64,000 nt of DNA from Streptomyces sparsogenes (GTDB taxonomy: Bacteria; Actinomycetota; Actinomycetes; Streptomycetales; Streptomycetaceae): assembly GCF_001704635.1 (NCBI RefSeq), contig NZ_MAXF01000031.1, positions 1 through 64,000 on the forward strand. Direction: 5' to 3'. The position numbers and the translations under genes are program-made. The first letter of the stretch is position 1, and the number at the start of each line of letters is the position of its first letter. A model generated the notes under the pieces. The model was not told the DNA's origin, ran no database searches, and saw nothing but the letters and a program-made list of their open reading frames with translations. Positions 23,959 to 31,344 of this stretch are shown here, piece after piece.

Positions 23959-24921
23959 ATGACCGTCCTGGTGCTGACCCGGCCCCAAGATGCGACCGCT
24001 GACCTGGTCATCGCGGAACTCAACAGCCGTGGCGTTCCCGTCCATCGCCTCGATCCCGGGGACTTCCCGGAGGCGCTGATGGTGGCGGCCCGGATCGACT
24101 CCGACCGCACATCGTGGTCGAGTGTCTTACGTGGTCAGCACCGGGACGTGTCGCTCGCCGACGTCCGGTCGGTCTACTACCGGCGCCCTGGAACCCCCCG
24201 GCTCCACCCGGAGATGCCCGAGCAGGACGCACGGTGGGCCCAGGCCGAGGCGCAGGCCGGGTTCGGCGGGCTGCTGTACTCGCTGCCCTGCCTGTGGGTG
24301 AACCACCCCCACCGCAACCGGTGGGCCTCGTACCCGCCGGTCGCCGTGGCCGCCGCTGTCCGGAGCGGGCTCTCCGTCCCCCGGACGCTGATCACCAACG
24401 ACCCGGCCGAGGCCCGAGCGTTCGTCTCCGCGCTGCCCGGCCAGGTCGCCGCGTACAAGGCGCTCGGCACAGTGCACCCGAGCGATCAGGACGACCGGCC
24501 GCAGGCCCTGTGGACCACGCAGGTCCGCCCCGGCGAGATCGACGAGTCCGTGAGGCGCACCGCCCACCAGTTCCAGGAGTGGGTGGACAAGGCGTACGAG
24601 GTGCGGCTCACCGCGGCGGGGCACCACCTGTTCGCCGCCGAGATCCACGCAGGCTCGGACGCCTCCCGCATCGACTTCCGGGCCGATTACGACAGCCTGA
24701 CGTACAAGCTCTGCCACGTGCCCGAGGCCACCGCCCGCGGCGTGCGAGCGCTGATGGACGCTTTCGGGCTGCGATACGTCGCGCTGGACTTCCTCGTTAA
24801 CCCACAAGGGCGCTGGTACCTGATCGACGTCAACCCGAACGGTCAGTGGGGATTCATCCCCGACCTGCGCACGCCCATCACCCGAGCACTCGCTGACCTA
24901 CTGGAGAGGGCCCACCCGTGA
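23959..24921 (+). CDS. ATP-grasp peptide ligase (graspetide maturase)
   Basis: A 320-residue ATP-grasp enzyme that activates Asp/Glu side chains of the precursor core and joins them to Thr/Ser (or Lys) as macrocyclic esters (or amides). It starts TVLVLTRPQDATADLVIAEL. DVRSVYYRRPGTPR is typical of peptide-maturing members. KAYEVRLTAAGHHLFAAEIH and YVALDFLVNPQGRWYLIDVN-PNGQW supply the ATP/Mg ligands (Asp, Asn). Codon 57 (24127-24129) is TTA, so translation should depend on bldA. GGAGG precedes the ATG. Its stop overlaps the methyltransferase start as GTGA. Confidence 0.92.
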   Translation: MTVLVLTRPQDATADLVIAELNSRGVPVHRLDPGDFPEALMVAARIDSDRTSWSSVLRGQHRDVSLADVRSVYYRRPGTPRLHPEMPEQDARWAQAEAQAGFGGLLYSLPCLWVNHPHRNRWASYPPVAVAAAVRSGLSVPRTLITNDPAEARAFVSALPGQVAAYKALGTVHPSDQDDRPQALWTTQVRPGEIDESVRRTAHQFQEWVDKAYEVRLTAAGHHLFAAEIHAGSDASRIDFRADYDSLTYKLCHVPEATARGVRALMDAFGLRYVALDFLVNPQGRWYLIDVNPNGQWGFIPDLRTPITRALADLLERAHP

Positions 24922-26042
24922 TCACACAGGCACCATCAGCGGACGAGCTGCGCCAACACCTGGCCGACCAGTTGGTGAGGACTGGCTGCATCCGGTCCAA
25001 GCCATGGCAGGCCGCCTTCCTGAGCGTCCCCCGCGAGACCTTCGTGCCGACCTTCACCGTCCGGTCCCAGGGCAGCCTGCACAGGTACAGCCAGGGCGAC
25101 CCCGCATGGCTGGCCGCGACCTACCAGGACATCTCCCTGCTGACCCAGTTCGACCAGGACGGCACCGCCACCAGCTCCTCCACGCAGCCCTCCCTCATGG
25201 CCCAGATGCTCGAGGCCCTGGACGTACGGGACGGCGACACCGTGCTGGAGATCGGTGCGGGCACCGGCTACAACGCGGCCCTCCTCTCCCACCGCCTCGG
25301 CGCCGACCGCGTCGTGACCGTCGACGTCGACCCCGACCTCGTGGCGGCCGCGCAGACCCGGCTGCGGCAGGCCGGGTACGAGCCCACTCTCATCGTCGGC
25401 GACGGCATGGCCGGGCATCCGGAACGGGCCCCGTACGACCGGCTGCTCGCTACGTGCGGAGTGCCTCGGATCCCGACGCCCTGGCTGGAACAGCTCCGGC
25501 CCGGCGGCGTCATCGTGGCCAACGTCGGCTGCGCCATCGTCCGCCTGGAGGTCGCGGCCGACCACTCCGCCGCCGGCCGCTTCCTGCCCGGCCTGGCCAC
25601 CTTCATGACCGCCCGGCCGACCTCCGACACCGTGAGCGCGACCGCAGGGAGCCTCGTCCAGCCACTGCTGACCTGGACAGGCCAGACCCGGGGGATCACC
25701 GTCCCGGCGCTGGACACCCCGGGGCCGCAGTTCCTCGCCTCGATGCTGCACCCCAGGATCAGCGACTTCGCCCTGGCCGACGACGACGGCCGGCAGATCC
25801 GGTGCCTCTTCGACCCGGTCACCGAGTCGTGGGCGCGGATCACCCTGACCGGGGTGACAAGCGCTCGGCTCGACCACGGCGGGCCGCGTGATCTGTGGGC
25901 CGAGCGGGAACTGCTGCTCTCGCACTGGCGGGATGCCGGGCGCCCTGGCCACGAGCGGTACGGCTTGACCGTCGGTCCGGACGGTGGGCATTCGCTGTGG
26001 CTGGACGAGCCGGACGGCGTGAGCTGGCAACTACCGGACTAG
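24918..26042 (+). CDS. PIMT-like methyltransferase of the graspetide operon
   Basis: A 374-residue SAM methyltransferase of the protein-L-isoaspartate family, coupled to the ATP-grasp gene by a 4-nt overlap. The N-terminus contains WQAAFLSVPRETFVPTF and TYQDISLLTQFD. SSSTQPSLMAQMLEALDV and TVLEIGAGTGYNAALLSHRL (motif I) match canonical PIMT, as does RLLATCGVPRIPTPWLEQLR. About 150 C-terminal residues are specific to RiPP members. In fuscimiditide-type graspetides this enzyme methylates a core Asp that then forms an aspartimide; I infer the same here. It differs strongly from the second PIMT of the island at 18460-19512. Confidence 0.9.
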   Translation: MITQAPSADELRQHLADQLVRTGCIRSKPWQAAFLSVPRETFVPTFTVRSQGSLHRYSQGDPAWLAATYQDISLLTQFDQDGTATSSSTQPSLMAQMLEALDVRDGDTVLEIGAGTGYNAALLSHRLGADRVVTVDVDPDLVAAAQTRLRQAGYEPTLIVGDGMAGHPERAPYDRLLATCGVPRIPTPWLEQLRPGGVIVANVGCAIVRLEVAADHSAAGRFLPGLATFMTARPTSDTVSATAGSLVQPLLTWTGQTRGITVPALDTPGPQFLASMLHPRISDFALADDDGRQIRCLFDPVTESWARITLTGVTSARLDHGGPRDLWAERELLLSHWRDAGRPGHERYGLTVGPDGGHSLWLDEPDGVSWQLPD

Positions 26043-26147
26043 GTGCCCTGGTGCAGCGGTGGCGCTGCTGGCCTACACGTACGCGAGCCCCTGAACCCCC
26101 ATCCGGGGTAACGGATACCGCCTGGTAGTCGCTGATGGCCACGGCAA

Positions 26148-26381
26148 CTAACTGAATAGGGCAACGGTCTCGACTCCGAGCGCGCGGGCGATCAGAGCGA
26201 GGTTATCGACGGACGTCCCGTACTGCGCGAGCTCGATTCGGTAGATCGTATGGCGGCTCAACCCCGTGAGCTCGGCCAGCTGCTCCTGGGACAGCGTCCG
26301 TTCCTCGCGAAGAAGCCGGATGCGATCGCCTACCCGGCGGCGCTGCTGGAGCACCCAGTCGGGAAGCGGATCGGTTGGCAC
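26148..26381 (-). CDS. small XRE-family HTH regulator
   Basis: A 77-residue single-domain Cro/CI regulator: VGDRIRLLREERTLSQEQLA, then ELTGLSRHTIYRIELAQYGT and NLALIARALGVETVALFS. Almost the whole protein is the HTH. GTG start. It converges on the graspetide methyltransferase gene and faces the remnants at 26.5 kb. Its target is unknown. Confidence 0.85.
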   Translation of the reverse strand: MPTDPLPDWVLQQRRRVGDRIRLLREERTLSQEQLAELTGLSRHTIYRIELAQYGTSVDNLALIARALGVETVALFS

Positions 26382-26520
26382 CCGACCACGCTCGGGCGAT
26401 GCTGATCATTTGTCTGCCGCAGATTTGCAGCAGAACTTACTCAGCAGTAGTTGCGCACCTCAGCGACTCCGGGCGTAAGCACCCGCTCCGCGCGGGTCAC
26501 CTTCGGCCTTCGCCCCATGG

Positions 26521-26658
26521 CACCGGCCGCTACCGGTCACCGAGCGACTGGGCCGCGAGATCCTGACCCTCCCCTTCCACCAGCACCTCGCGGAGACGGA
26601 CGCCAGACACGTCGCCGACGAGCTCCGGGCCGCTCTCACCGTGGGGGCCGGCCGGTGA
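26521..26658 (+). pseudogene. C-terminal remnant of a DegT/DnrJ/EryC1 aminotransferase
   Basis: The frame ending at 26658 gives HRPLPVTERLGREILTLPFH then QHLAETDARHVADELRAALT. This is the characteristic end of PLP sugar aminotransferases (LP-x-H followed by a helix that closes the domain). The preceding ~320 residues, including the Lys, are absent. Its stop overlaps the GTG of the next remnant as GTGA, so the two were once an operon. Confidence 0.7.
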
Positions 26659-26854
26659 CCGCCCGGCCGCGACGGCTGCTCGCGGTGTGCCTGGGGAACC
26701 ACTGCCGCCCACCGCGCGCCGCGCTCATCCTCGCCGAGCTCGGTGGCCCGGGCTCGGTGACCGGGACGTCCCCGACCCCTGGGGCAAGGAGCCGAAGGCC
26801 TTCGCCGACGTTGCCCGCATCATCGAGGACGGCGCCCCACGACACCTGCCCTAG
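26655..26854 (+). pseudogene. internally deleted low-molecular-weight phosphatase-like gene
   Basis: The N-terminal frame gives RLLAVCLGNHCRPPRAALIL, a variant of the C-x5-R-S phosphatase loop (VCLGNHCRSP expected; Ser is Pro here). About 35 codons on, the family's ending appears in another frame: VPDPWGKEPKAFADVARIIE then DGAPRHLP and a stop at 26854. About 80 residues between are missing and the frame is shifted, so the gene is dead. The family is recognised from the loop and the DPW-x-FxxVxxIIE tail. Confidence 0.65.
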
Positions 26855-26872
26855 AAGCCGGGCCCCGGCCGG

Positions 26873-28060
26873 TCAGCCGCCAGACGCGGCGGACAGGATC
26901 ACGTCCACGAGCCTGTCCGCCGCGTCCGGCCGTCCGTGTGCTCGGGCCGCCTTCGCCATCCCCGCGCGCCGCGCCGGATCGGTCAGCAGCGGCTCCAAGG
27001 CGTGCTGCAGACGGTCCGCAGTGACTTCGCCGGTGAGGGCGACGGCGGCGCCGGCGTCCTCAAGGTGCTTCGCGTTGTGCGCCTGCTCGTTCCCCGCCGA
27101 GGACGCGAGCGGTACGAACACGGCCGGCTTACCGAGGGCGGTGAGTTCCGCGAGGGTGCCGGCGCCACTGCGGGAGATCACGACATCGGCGAGCGCCAGG
27201 ACGTCAGGGAGCTCCGGCCCGACGAACCCCGTGAGGTAGTACCGGCCGACCAGGTGCGGATGGAGGCCGGCCGCGGTCACGCGCAGGGCCTCGACGTTCG
27301 CCGGCCCGCACTGGTGCACCATGTTGGCGCGCTCCAGCAGCCACGGGAGGGCATCCCGCACGACGTTGTTGATCTGCTGCGCGCCCTGCGCGCCGCCGGT
27401 GACATAGAGCGTCGGGAGCCGCCGGTCGAAGCCGGTCAGCCCGAGCGCGGCGACCGCCTTCTCAGCGTGCCCGGCCAGGACCTCCGGCCGCACCGGGTTC
27501 CCGGTGACGACGGCCGCGGACCGTACGGCCTCCGGGAGGAGCGGGAGCGTGGACTCCGACGACACCGCGATACGCGCCGCCGAGCCGGCCAGTTTCCGGT
27601 TCGCCAGGCCGAGCCGCACGGTCTGCTCATGCAGCACCAGCGGGCGCTTGCACATCCGCGCCGCCAGCCCGGCCGGGACAGCGACGTACCCGCCGGTCGC
27701 AAGGACGACGTCCGGCCGGAAGCCCGACACGATCTTGCGGGCCTGGGCGACGCCGAGCGGCACCCGCGCCATGTCCTTGACGTTTGCCGGGGACACCATC
27801 TTGAGCGGATTCGCAGACCGGCGGATCTTGCCCGTCGCGACCGTCGTGAAAGCGATGCCCTCGGCCGGGGCGACGCGGGCCTCCAGGCCGTCGGGCGTGC
27901 CGATCCAGAGCACGTCGAGCGCGCGGCCGCCGGCCGCCAGCCGGGCCTGCAGCGCCCGAATCGCAGTGAGCGCCGGATAGGTGTGGCCGCCGGTACCTCC
28001 TCCCGTGACGATGAGGCGGAAGGTGCTCGGCAGACGGGAAGGTTCGTTCACCCCGCGCAC
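26873..28060 (-). CDS. MurG-like UDP-GlcNAc transferase, accessory copy
   Basis: A 395-residue GT-B glycosyltransferase of the MurG family: LIVTGGGTGGHTYPALTAIR, GFRPDVVLATGGYVAVPAGL, LVLHEQTVRLGLANRKLAGS, YVTGGAQGAQQINNVVRDAL and DVVISRSGAGTLAELTALGK, all MurG-specific. Housekeeping MurG lies in the division cluster, which this is not, so this is a second copy, perhaps for a natural product or resistance. It lies among a broken aminotransferase and phosphatase and may be what remains of a sugar-decorating cluster. Start is GTG at 28060 or 28051. Confidence 0.85.
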   Translation of the reverse strand: MRGVNEPSRLPSTFRLIVTGGGTGGHTYPALTAIRALQARLAAGGRALDVLWIGTPDGLEARVAPAEGIAFTTVATGKIRRSANPLKMVSPANVKDMARVPLGVAQARKIVSGFRPDVVLATGGYVAVPAGLAARMCKRPLVLHEQTVRLGLANRKLAGSAARIAVSSESTLPLLPEAVRSAAVVTGNPVRPEVLAGHAEKAVAALGLTGFDRRLPTLYVTGGAQGAQQINNVVRDALPWLLERANMVHQCGPANVEALRVTAAGLHPHLVGRYYLTGFVGPELPDVLALADVVISRSGAGTLAELTALGKPAVFVPLASSAGNEQAHNAKHLEDAGAAVALTGEVTADRLQHALEPLLTDPARRAGMAKAARAHGRPDAADRLVDVILSAASGG

Positions 28061-28203
28061 CCTACTGGGCCGCGCGGATGACCGGATCGGCCCTCCCTCT
28101 CACCGCTCCCCAGGCGACGGGGGAGGGCCTCAAACCCTCGGCTCACCCGGTCGTGAGCTCACCCCTTGCGGTTGGGCTCGCCGCGGAGTCCGCAGGAGCG
28201 GCG

Positions 28204-28488
28204 CTAGGCGGTCCCGGCCATCTGGCGCCGGCGTTCACCGTCCGCGTGGGCCTTGCCCATCAGGGTTCCCTCTTCCTGCTCGTAGTGGGACAGGGCGACG
28301 CCGAGGCCGAAGAGCGTGGGCGCCCACTCGCCGACGAAGATGCCCCACCGGTCGGCGCGGTCGAGCCCCGAGCCGGGTTCGACGCGCAGGGACGCGGACC
28401 AGGTGACGACCGACAGGCCGATGGAGATGACGGCGGCGGTGTAGGCGTGCTCGCTGCGCAGGCCGATGTCGTGCAGCTTCTTGATCAC
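28204..28488 (-). CDS. small two-span membrane protein
   Basis: A 94-residue protein, GTG start behind AAGGAG. Two hydrophobic spans: AYTAAVISIGLSVVTWSASL and WGIFVGEWAPTLFGLGVALS; the ends are charged and polar. No recognised family. It is on the same strand as murG-like but about 145 nt downstream of its start region, with its own ribosome site. Confidence 0.65.
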   Translation of the reverse strand: MIKKLHDIGLRSEHAYTAAVISIGLSVVTWSASLRVEPGSGLDRADRWGIFVGEWAPTLFGLGVALSHYEQEEGTLMGKAHADGERRRQMAGTA

Positions 28489-28614
28489 GACGGTGCTCCT
28501 TCGGGAGATTCCCCCCTCGGGTCCGCCCCCGTGTGCCCTGCCGTGGGCGAACCATGCACCCGGGGCGGGAAGCGCGGGTGGTCGGTCCGCCCCGGAGCGG
28601 GGCCGGTCGGCCGC

Positions 28615-28860
28615 TCAGCCGTCCTCGGGCTGGGGATGGCGTACGGCCTTCTTCACCGCGGCCTCGAGCTGGTTGCGCGGGGTGCCGGTCTCCTGGGCGT
28701 GGGCGGTCACCGCGGCCTGGATCTCGACGGCGGCCTCGTACCAGCGCTTCCACTGGGCCTCGCGCTCCTCGCCGAGGAGCCCGGCGAGCTTGGCGTACTC
28801 GGTGTCGGCGTTCTGCTGAAGAGTGATGAGTCTGTCGGGGATGTCCACAGCTTGGATCAT
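28615..28860 (-). CDS. small helical hypothetical protein
   Basis: An 81-residue protein starting MIQAVDIPDRLITLQQNADT. Long amphipathic helices (YAKLAGLLGEEREAQWKRWY; AAVTAHAQETGTPRNQLEAA) suggest a coiled coil. I have seen this type in Streptomyces accessory regions but no function is known. The frame extends ten codons upstream (28890), but the ATG at 28860 fits better. No ribosome site is visible, so the mRNA may be leaderless. Confidence 0.6.
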   Translation of the reverse strand: MIQAVDIPDRLITLQQNADTEYAKLAGLLGEEREAQWKRWYEAAVEIQAAVTAHAQETGTPRNQLEAAVKKAVRHPQPEDG

Positions 28861-28929
28861 AAGTCGGGCGCTTCGGACGCCTGTGCGCATGCCCCGGGGT
28901 GACCCACGTGATGGGCTGAGCCCGCCGCG

Positions 28930-29319
28930 TCAGGGGTGGGGAGGGCCGGTGTCGGGGCGGGGCTCGGGGTTCGGGCCGCCGTTCTCCTCCGTCGTCGCCT
29001 CTTCGCCCGCCTCCTCGGCCTGCCCGTGGGCCTTGTGCCTCCAGAATCCGTGCTCCCGGTGCTTCCGCGGGCCCCTGCCCGGCCACCACGGCGTCCAGGT
29101 GAACTTGTCGCCGCCCACCCAGCGGACCACGTCCGGGTCGTCGAGGTCGGCGTCCTCCAGGCCGACCAGACGGGCGATCTCGATCACGTCCAGGACCGAG
29201 TGCGCCTTGCCGACCAGCTCCCCGGCGACCTCGATCATGCGGAAGGGAGGGTCGTTCGGCTGCACACCGAGCACCACGATCGGTGGCCGGTGGACGCGCG
29301 GGCTCTCGCTCTCGGTCAT
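28930..29319 (-). CDS. conserved hypothetical protein
   Basis: A 129-residue protein beginning MTESESPRVHRPPIVVLGVQ. The first ~95 residues look conserved and folded (IEVAGELVGKAHSVLDVIEI; WVGGDKFTWTPWW); the rest is charged and disordered. I recognise it as a recurring Streptomyces hypothetical but cannot assign a function. It is divergent from the lipoprotein gene at 29506. The same frame stays open for 5 kb upstream on this strand, but that is a GC artefact. Confidence 0.7.
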   Translation of the reverse strand: MTESESPRVHRPPIVVLGVQPNDPPFRMIEVAGELVGKAHSVLDVIEIARLVGLEDADLDDPDVVRWVGGDKFTWTPWWPGRGPRKHREHGFWRHKAHGQAEEAGEEATTEENGGPNPEPRPDTGPPHP

Positions 29320-29505
29320 GTGTCCACGCTGCGGCCCGCGCCGCGCCCGCGCACCTCGAACCGTCGCAGTCGGGCGACGGCGGGAGGCGGCGGGCGGGCG
29401 GCGGGAGGCCGGGCCGTCGCCGGTTCGGGTGTCTCCCGGTCGCCCGCCGGCGTGCCCCCGCCCAGGATGGCCGCAGGGGGACAGGGCGCGGCCGGGACGG
29501 GTGCG

Positions 29506-31095
29506 ATGGACGACGAGGCGGGACGGCAGGGCCACCAGCCGGGCCTGGAGCGCCGGCGCTTCCTCGGGGCGGTCGGGGCCGCCGGGGCCGCCGGGGTGGC
29601 GATGGCCGGGTGCGACAGCTCCGGCCACGGGGAGCACGACCCGACGGCCCACCCCTCCAGGGCCGCGCGGCGGGCCGTGGACACGGAGCGGCACAGGCCG
29701 GGCAACGCGGACTGGCGGATCCGCTCGGTGGGGCCCCAGGACGCGGTGGAGGGCTACACCGACAAGGTGAGCGTGGTGCCCGGAGAGGAGTTCGGGCTGT
29801 ACGTGTCGACCACCGCGCCCGCCTTCCGCGTCTCGGCGTACCGCGTCGGCTGGTACGGCGGGGCGCAGGCGCGGCTGGTCTGGCGTTCCGGCCGGGTGCC
29901 GGGCCGCCGCCAGAACCCTCCCCTGATGATCGACGCGACCCGGACGGTCCAGGCGGACTGGCGGCGCACCCTGCGGGTGCGCGCCGAGGGCTGGCCGGAG
30001 GGCGCGTATCTGCTGCGGCTGGACGCGGACCACGGCCACCAGCGGTACGTCCCCCTGATCGTCCGCTCGAAGGAGGCCGCGGGGCGGACGCTGCTGATGC
30101 ACGCGGTGGCCACCTGGCAGGCGTACAACACCTGGGGCGGCTTCAGCCTCTACCAGGGCCAGGACGGGGCGTACGGGACGCGCTCGCTGGCCGTCGGCTT
30201 CGACCGGCCGTACGACGGCAACGGCGCGGTGAAGTTCCTGGTGTACGAGCGGGCGCTGGTGGTGCTCGCGGAACGGCTCGGCATCCCGCTGGCCTACACC
30301 ACGGGGGTGGACGTGCACCGCGAGCCGGGGGTGCTGCGCGACGCGGCCGCGGTGATCTCGCTCGGCCACGACGAGTACTGGACGCCGCAGCAGCGCCGGT
30401 ACGTCACCCGGGCCCGCGACGCCGGGACCAACGTGGCCTTCCTCGGCGCCAACACCTGCTTCCGCCGGATCAGGCTGGAGCGCGGCCCGGGCGGCGCGGA
30501 CCGCACGGTGGTCTGCTACAAGACCGCCTACCACGACGACCCGTATCTCGCCGACCACCGCGACCTGGTCACCACCGACTTCCGGCAGCAGCCCGCCCCC
30601 GACCCGGAGTCGTCGCTGACCGGTGTCTTCTACGAGGGCTATCCGACGGACGCCCCGTACGTCGTGCACACCCCCGGCCACTGGCTCTTCGCCGGCACCG
30701 GGGTGCGGCGGGGCGACTCCTTCGCCCACCTGGTGGGGGTGGAGTACGACCGGGTGACCCCGGGCGAGCCCACCCCGGAGCCGCTGGAGATCATCGCCCA
30801 CTCCCCCCTGGTCTGCAACGGCCGGCACAGCCACGCCGACTCCGCGTACTACACCGTGCCGAGCGGGGCGGGGGTGTTCGCCACCGGGACGATGCGGTGG
30901 GTGGAGGGGCTGATGGCGGGGACCCGCGAGAACGGGCGCGACCACGGAATGGACGCGCGGACCGCCGCGTTCGTCCGCCGCACCACCGGGAATCTGCTGC
31001 GCGCCTTCGCGGCGGGCCCCTGCGCCGAGCACCGGCCGAAGCCCGTGGACAACGTGGCCGCCGTGTACCCCGGGGTGTCCCGGGTGCGCGCGTGA
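29506..31095 (+). CDS. Tat lipoprotein of the N,N-dimethylformamidase beta-subunit family
   Basis: A 529-residue exported protein. The N-terminus has a twin-arginine motif and lipobox (RRRFLGAVGAAGAAGVAMAGC, Cys near residue 35). The body carries signatures of the dimethylformamidase beta-like domain: FRVSAYRVGWYGGAQARLVW, HAVATWQAYNTWGGFSLYQG, VISLGHDEYWTPQQRRYVTR, NVAFLGANTCFRRIRLE and VFATGTMRWVEGL. Most actinobacterial members are uncharacterised surface proteins, and amidase activity should not be assumed. ATG 29467 is an in-frame alternative. The three genes after it form a probable glycosylation operon, so it may act on the same surface product. Confidence 0.82.
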   Translation: MDDEAGRQGHQPGLERRRFLGAVGAAGAAGVAMAGCDSSGHGEHDPTAHPSRAARRAVDTERHRPGNADWRIRSVGPQDAVEGYTDKVSVVPGEEFGLYVSTTAPAFRVSAYRVGWYGGAQARLVWRSGRVPGRRQNPPLMIDATRTVQADWRRTLRVRAEGWPEGAYLLRLDADHGHQRYVPLIVRSKEAAGRTLLMHAVATWQAYNTWGGFSLYQGQDGAYGTRSLAVGFDRPYDGNGAVKFLVYERALVVLAERLGIPLAYTTGVDVHREPGVLRDAAAVISLGHDEYWTPQQRRYVTRARDAGTNVAFLGANTCFRRIRLERGPGGADRTVVCYKTAYHDDPYLADHRDLVTTDFRQQPAPDPESSLTGVFYEGYPTDAPYVVHTPGHWLFAGTGVRRGDSFAHLVGVEYDRVTPGEPTPEPLEIIAHSPLVCNGRHSHADSAYYTVPSGAGVFATGTMRWVEGLMAGTRENGRDHGMDARTAAFVRRTTGNLLRAFAAGPCAEHRPKPVDNVAAVYPGVSRVRA

Positions 31096-31344
31096 GCCGC
31101 GCCGCGGTCCTCCCCGCCGCGATACTTCCCTGAAGAGGGGCGTCGGCAGGACCCGACGGCCGGCCGATGGCAGGAGCGGACCGTCCCCGAACGGGTGCTG
31201 TTCTCCGCGCCCTTGTCCTCCCTCGGCTGACCGCCGCAAGCAGGGGCTTTGCCGCCCGGTGCGGCGCGCACGCTGGTCCGGGCGGGTGACATCGCCCCGC
31301 CACGTCGCCGCCCGGCGGGCGCGGCGCGCGAACATACTGCGCGG

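Noticed and set aside
18361..29400. Search for a second copy of the tRNA-His 3' end (att site) and an integrase
   Set aside because: No repeat of the T-arm/acceptor sequence and no recombinase gene was found, so no integrative element is claimed.
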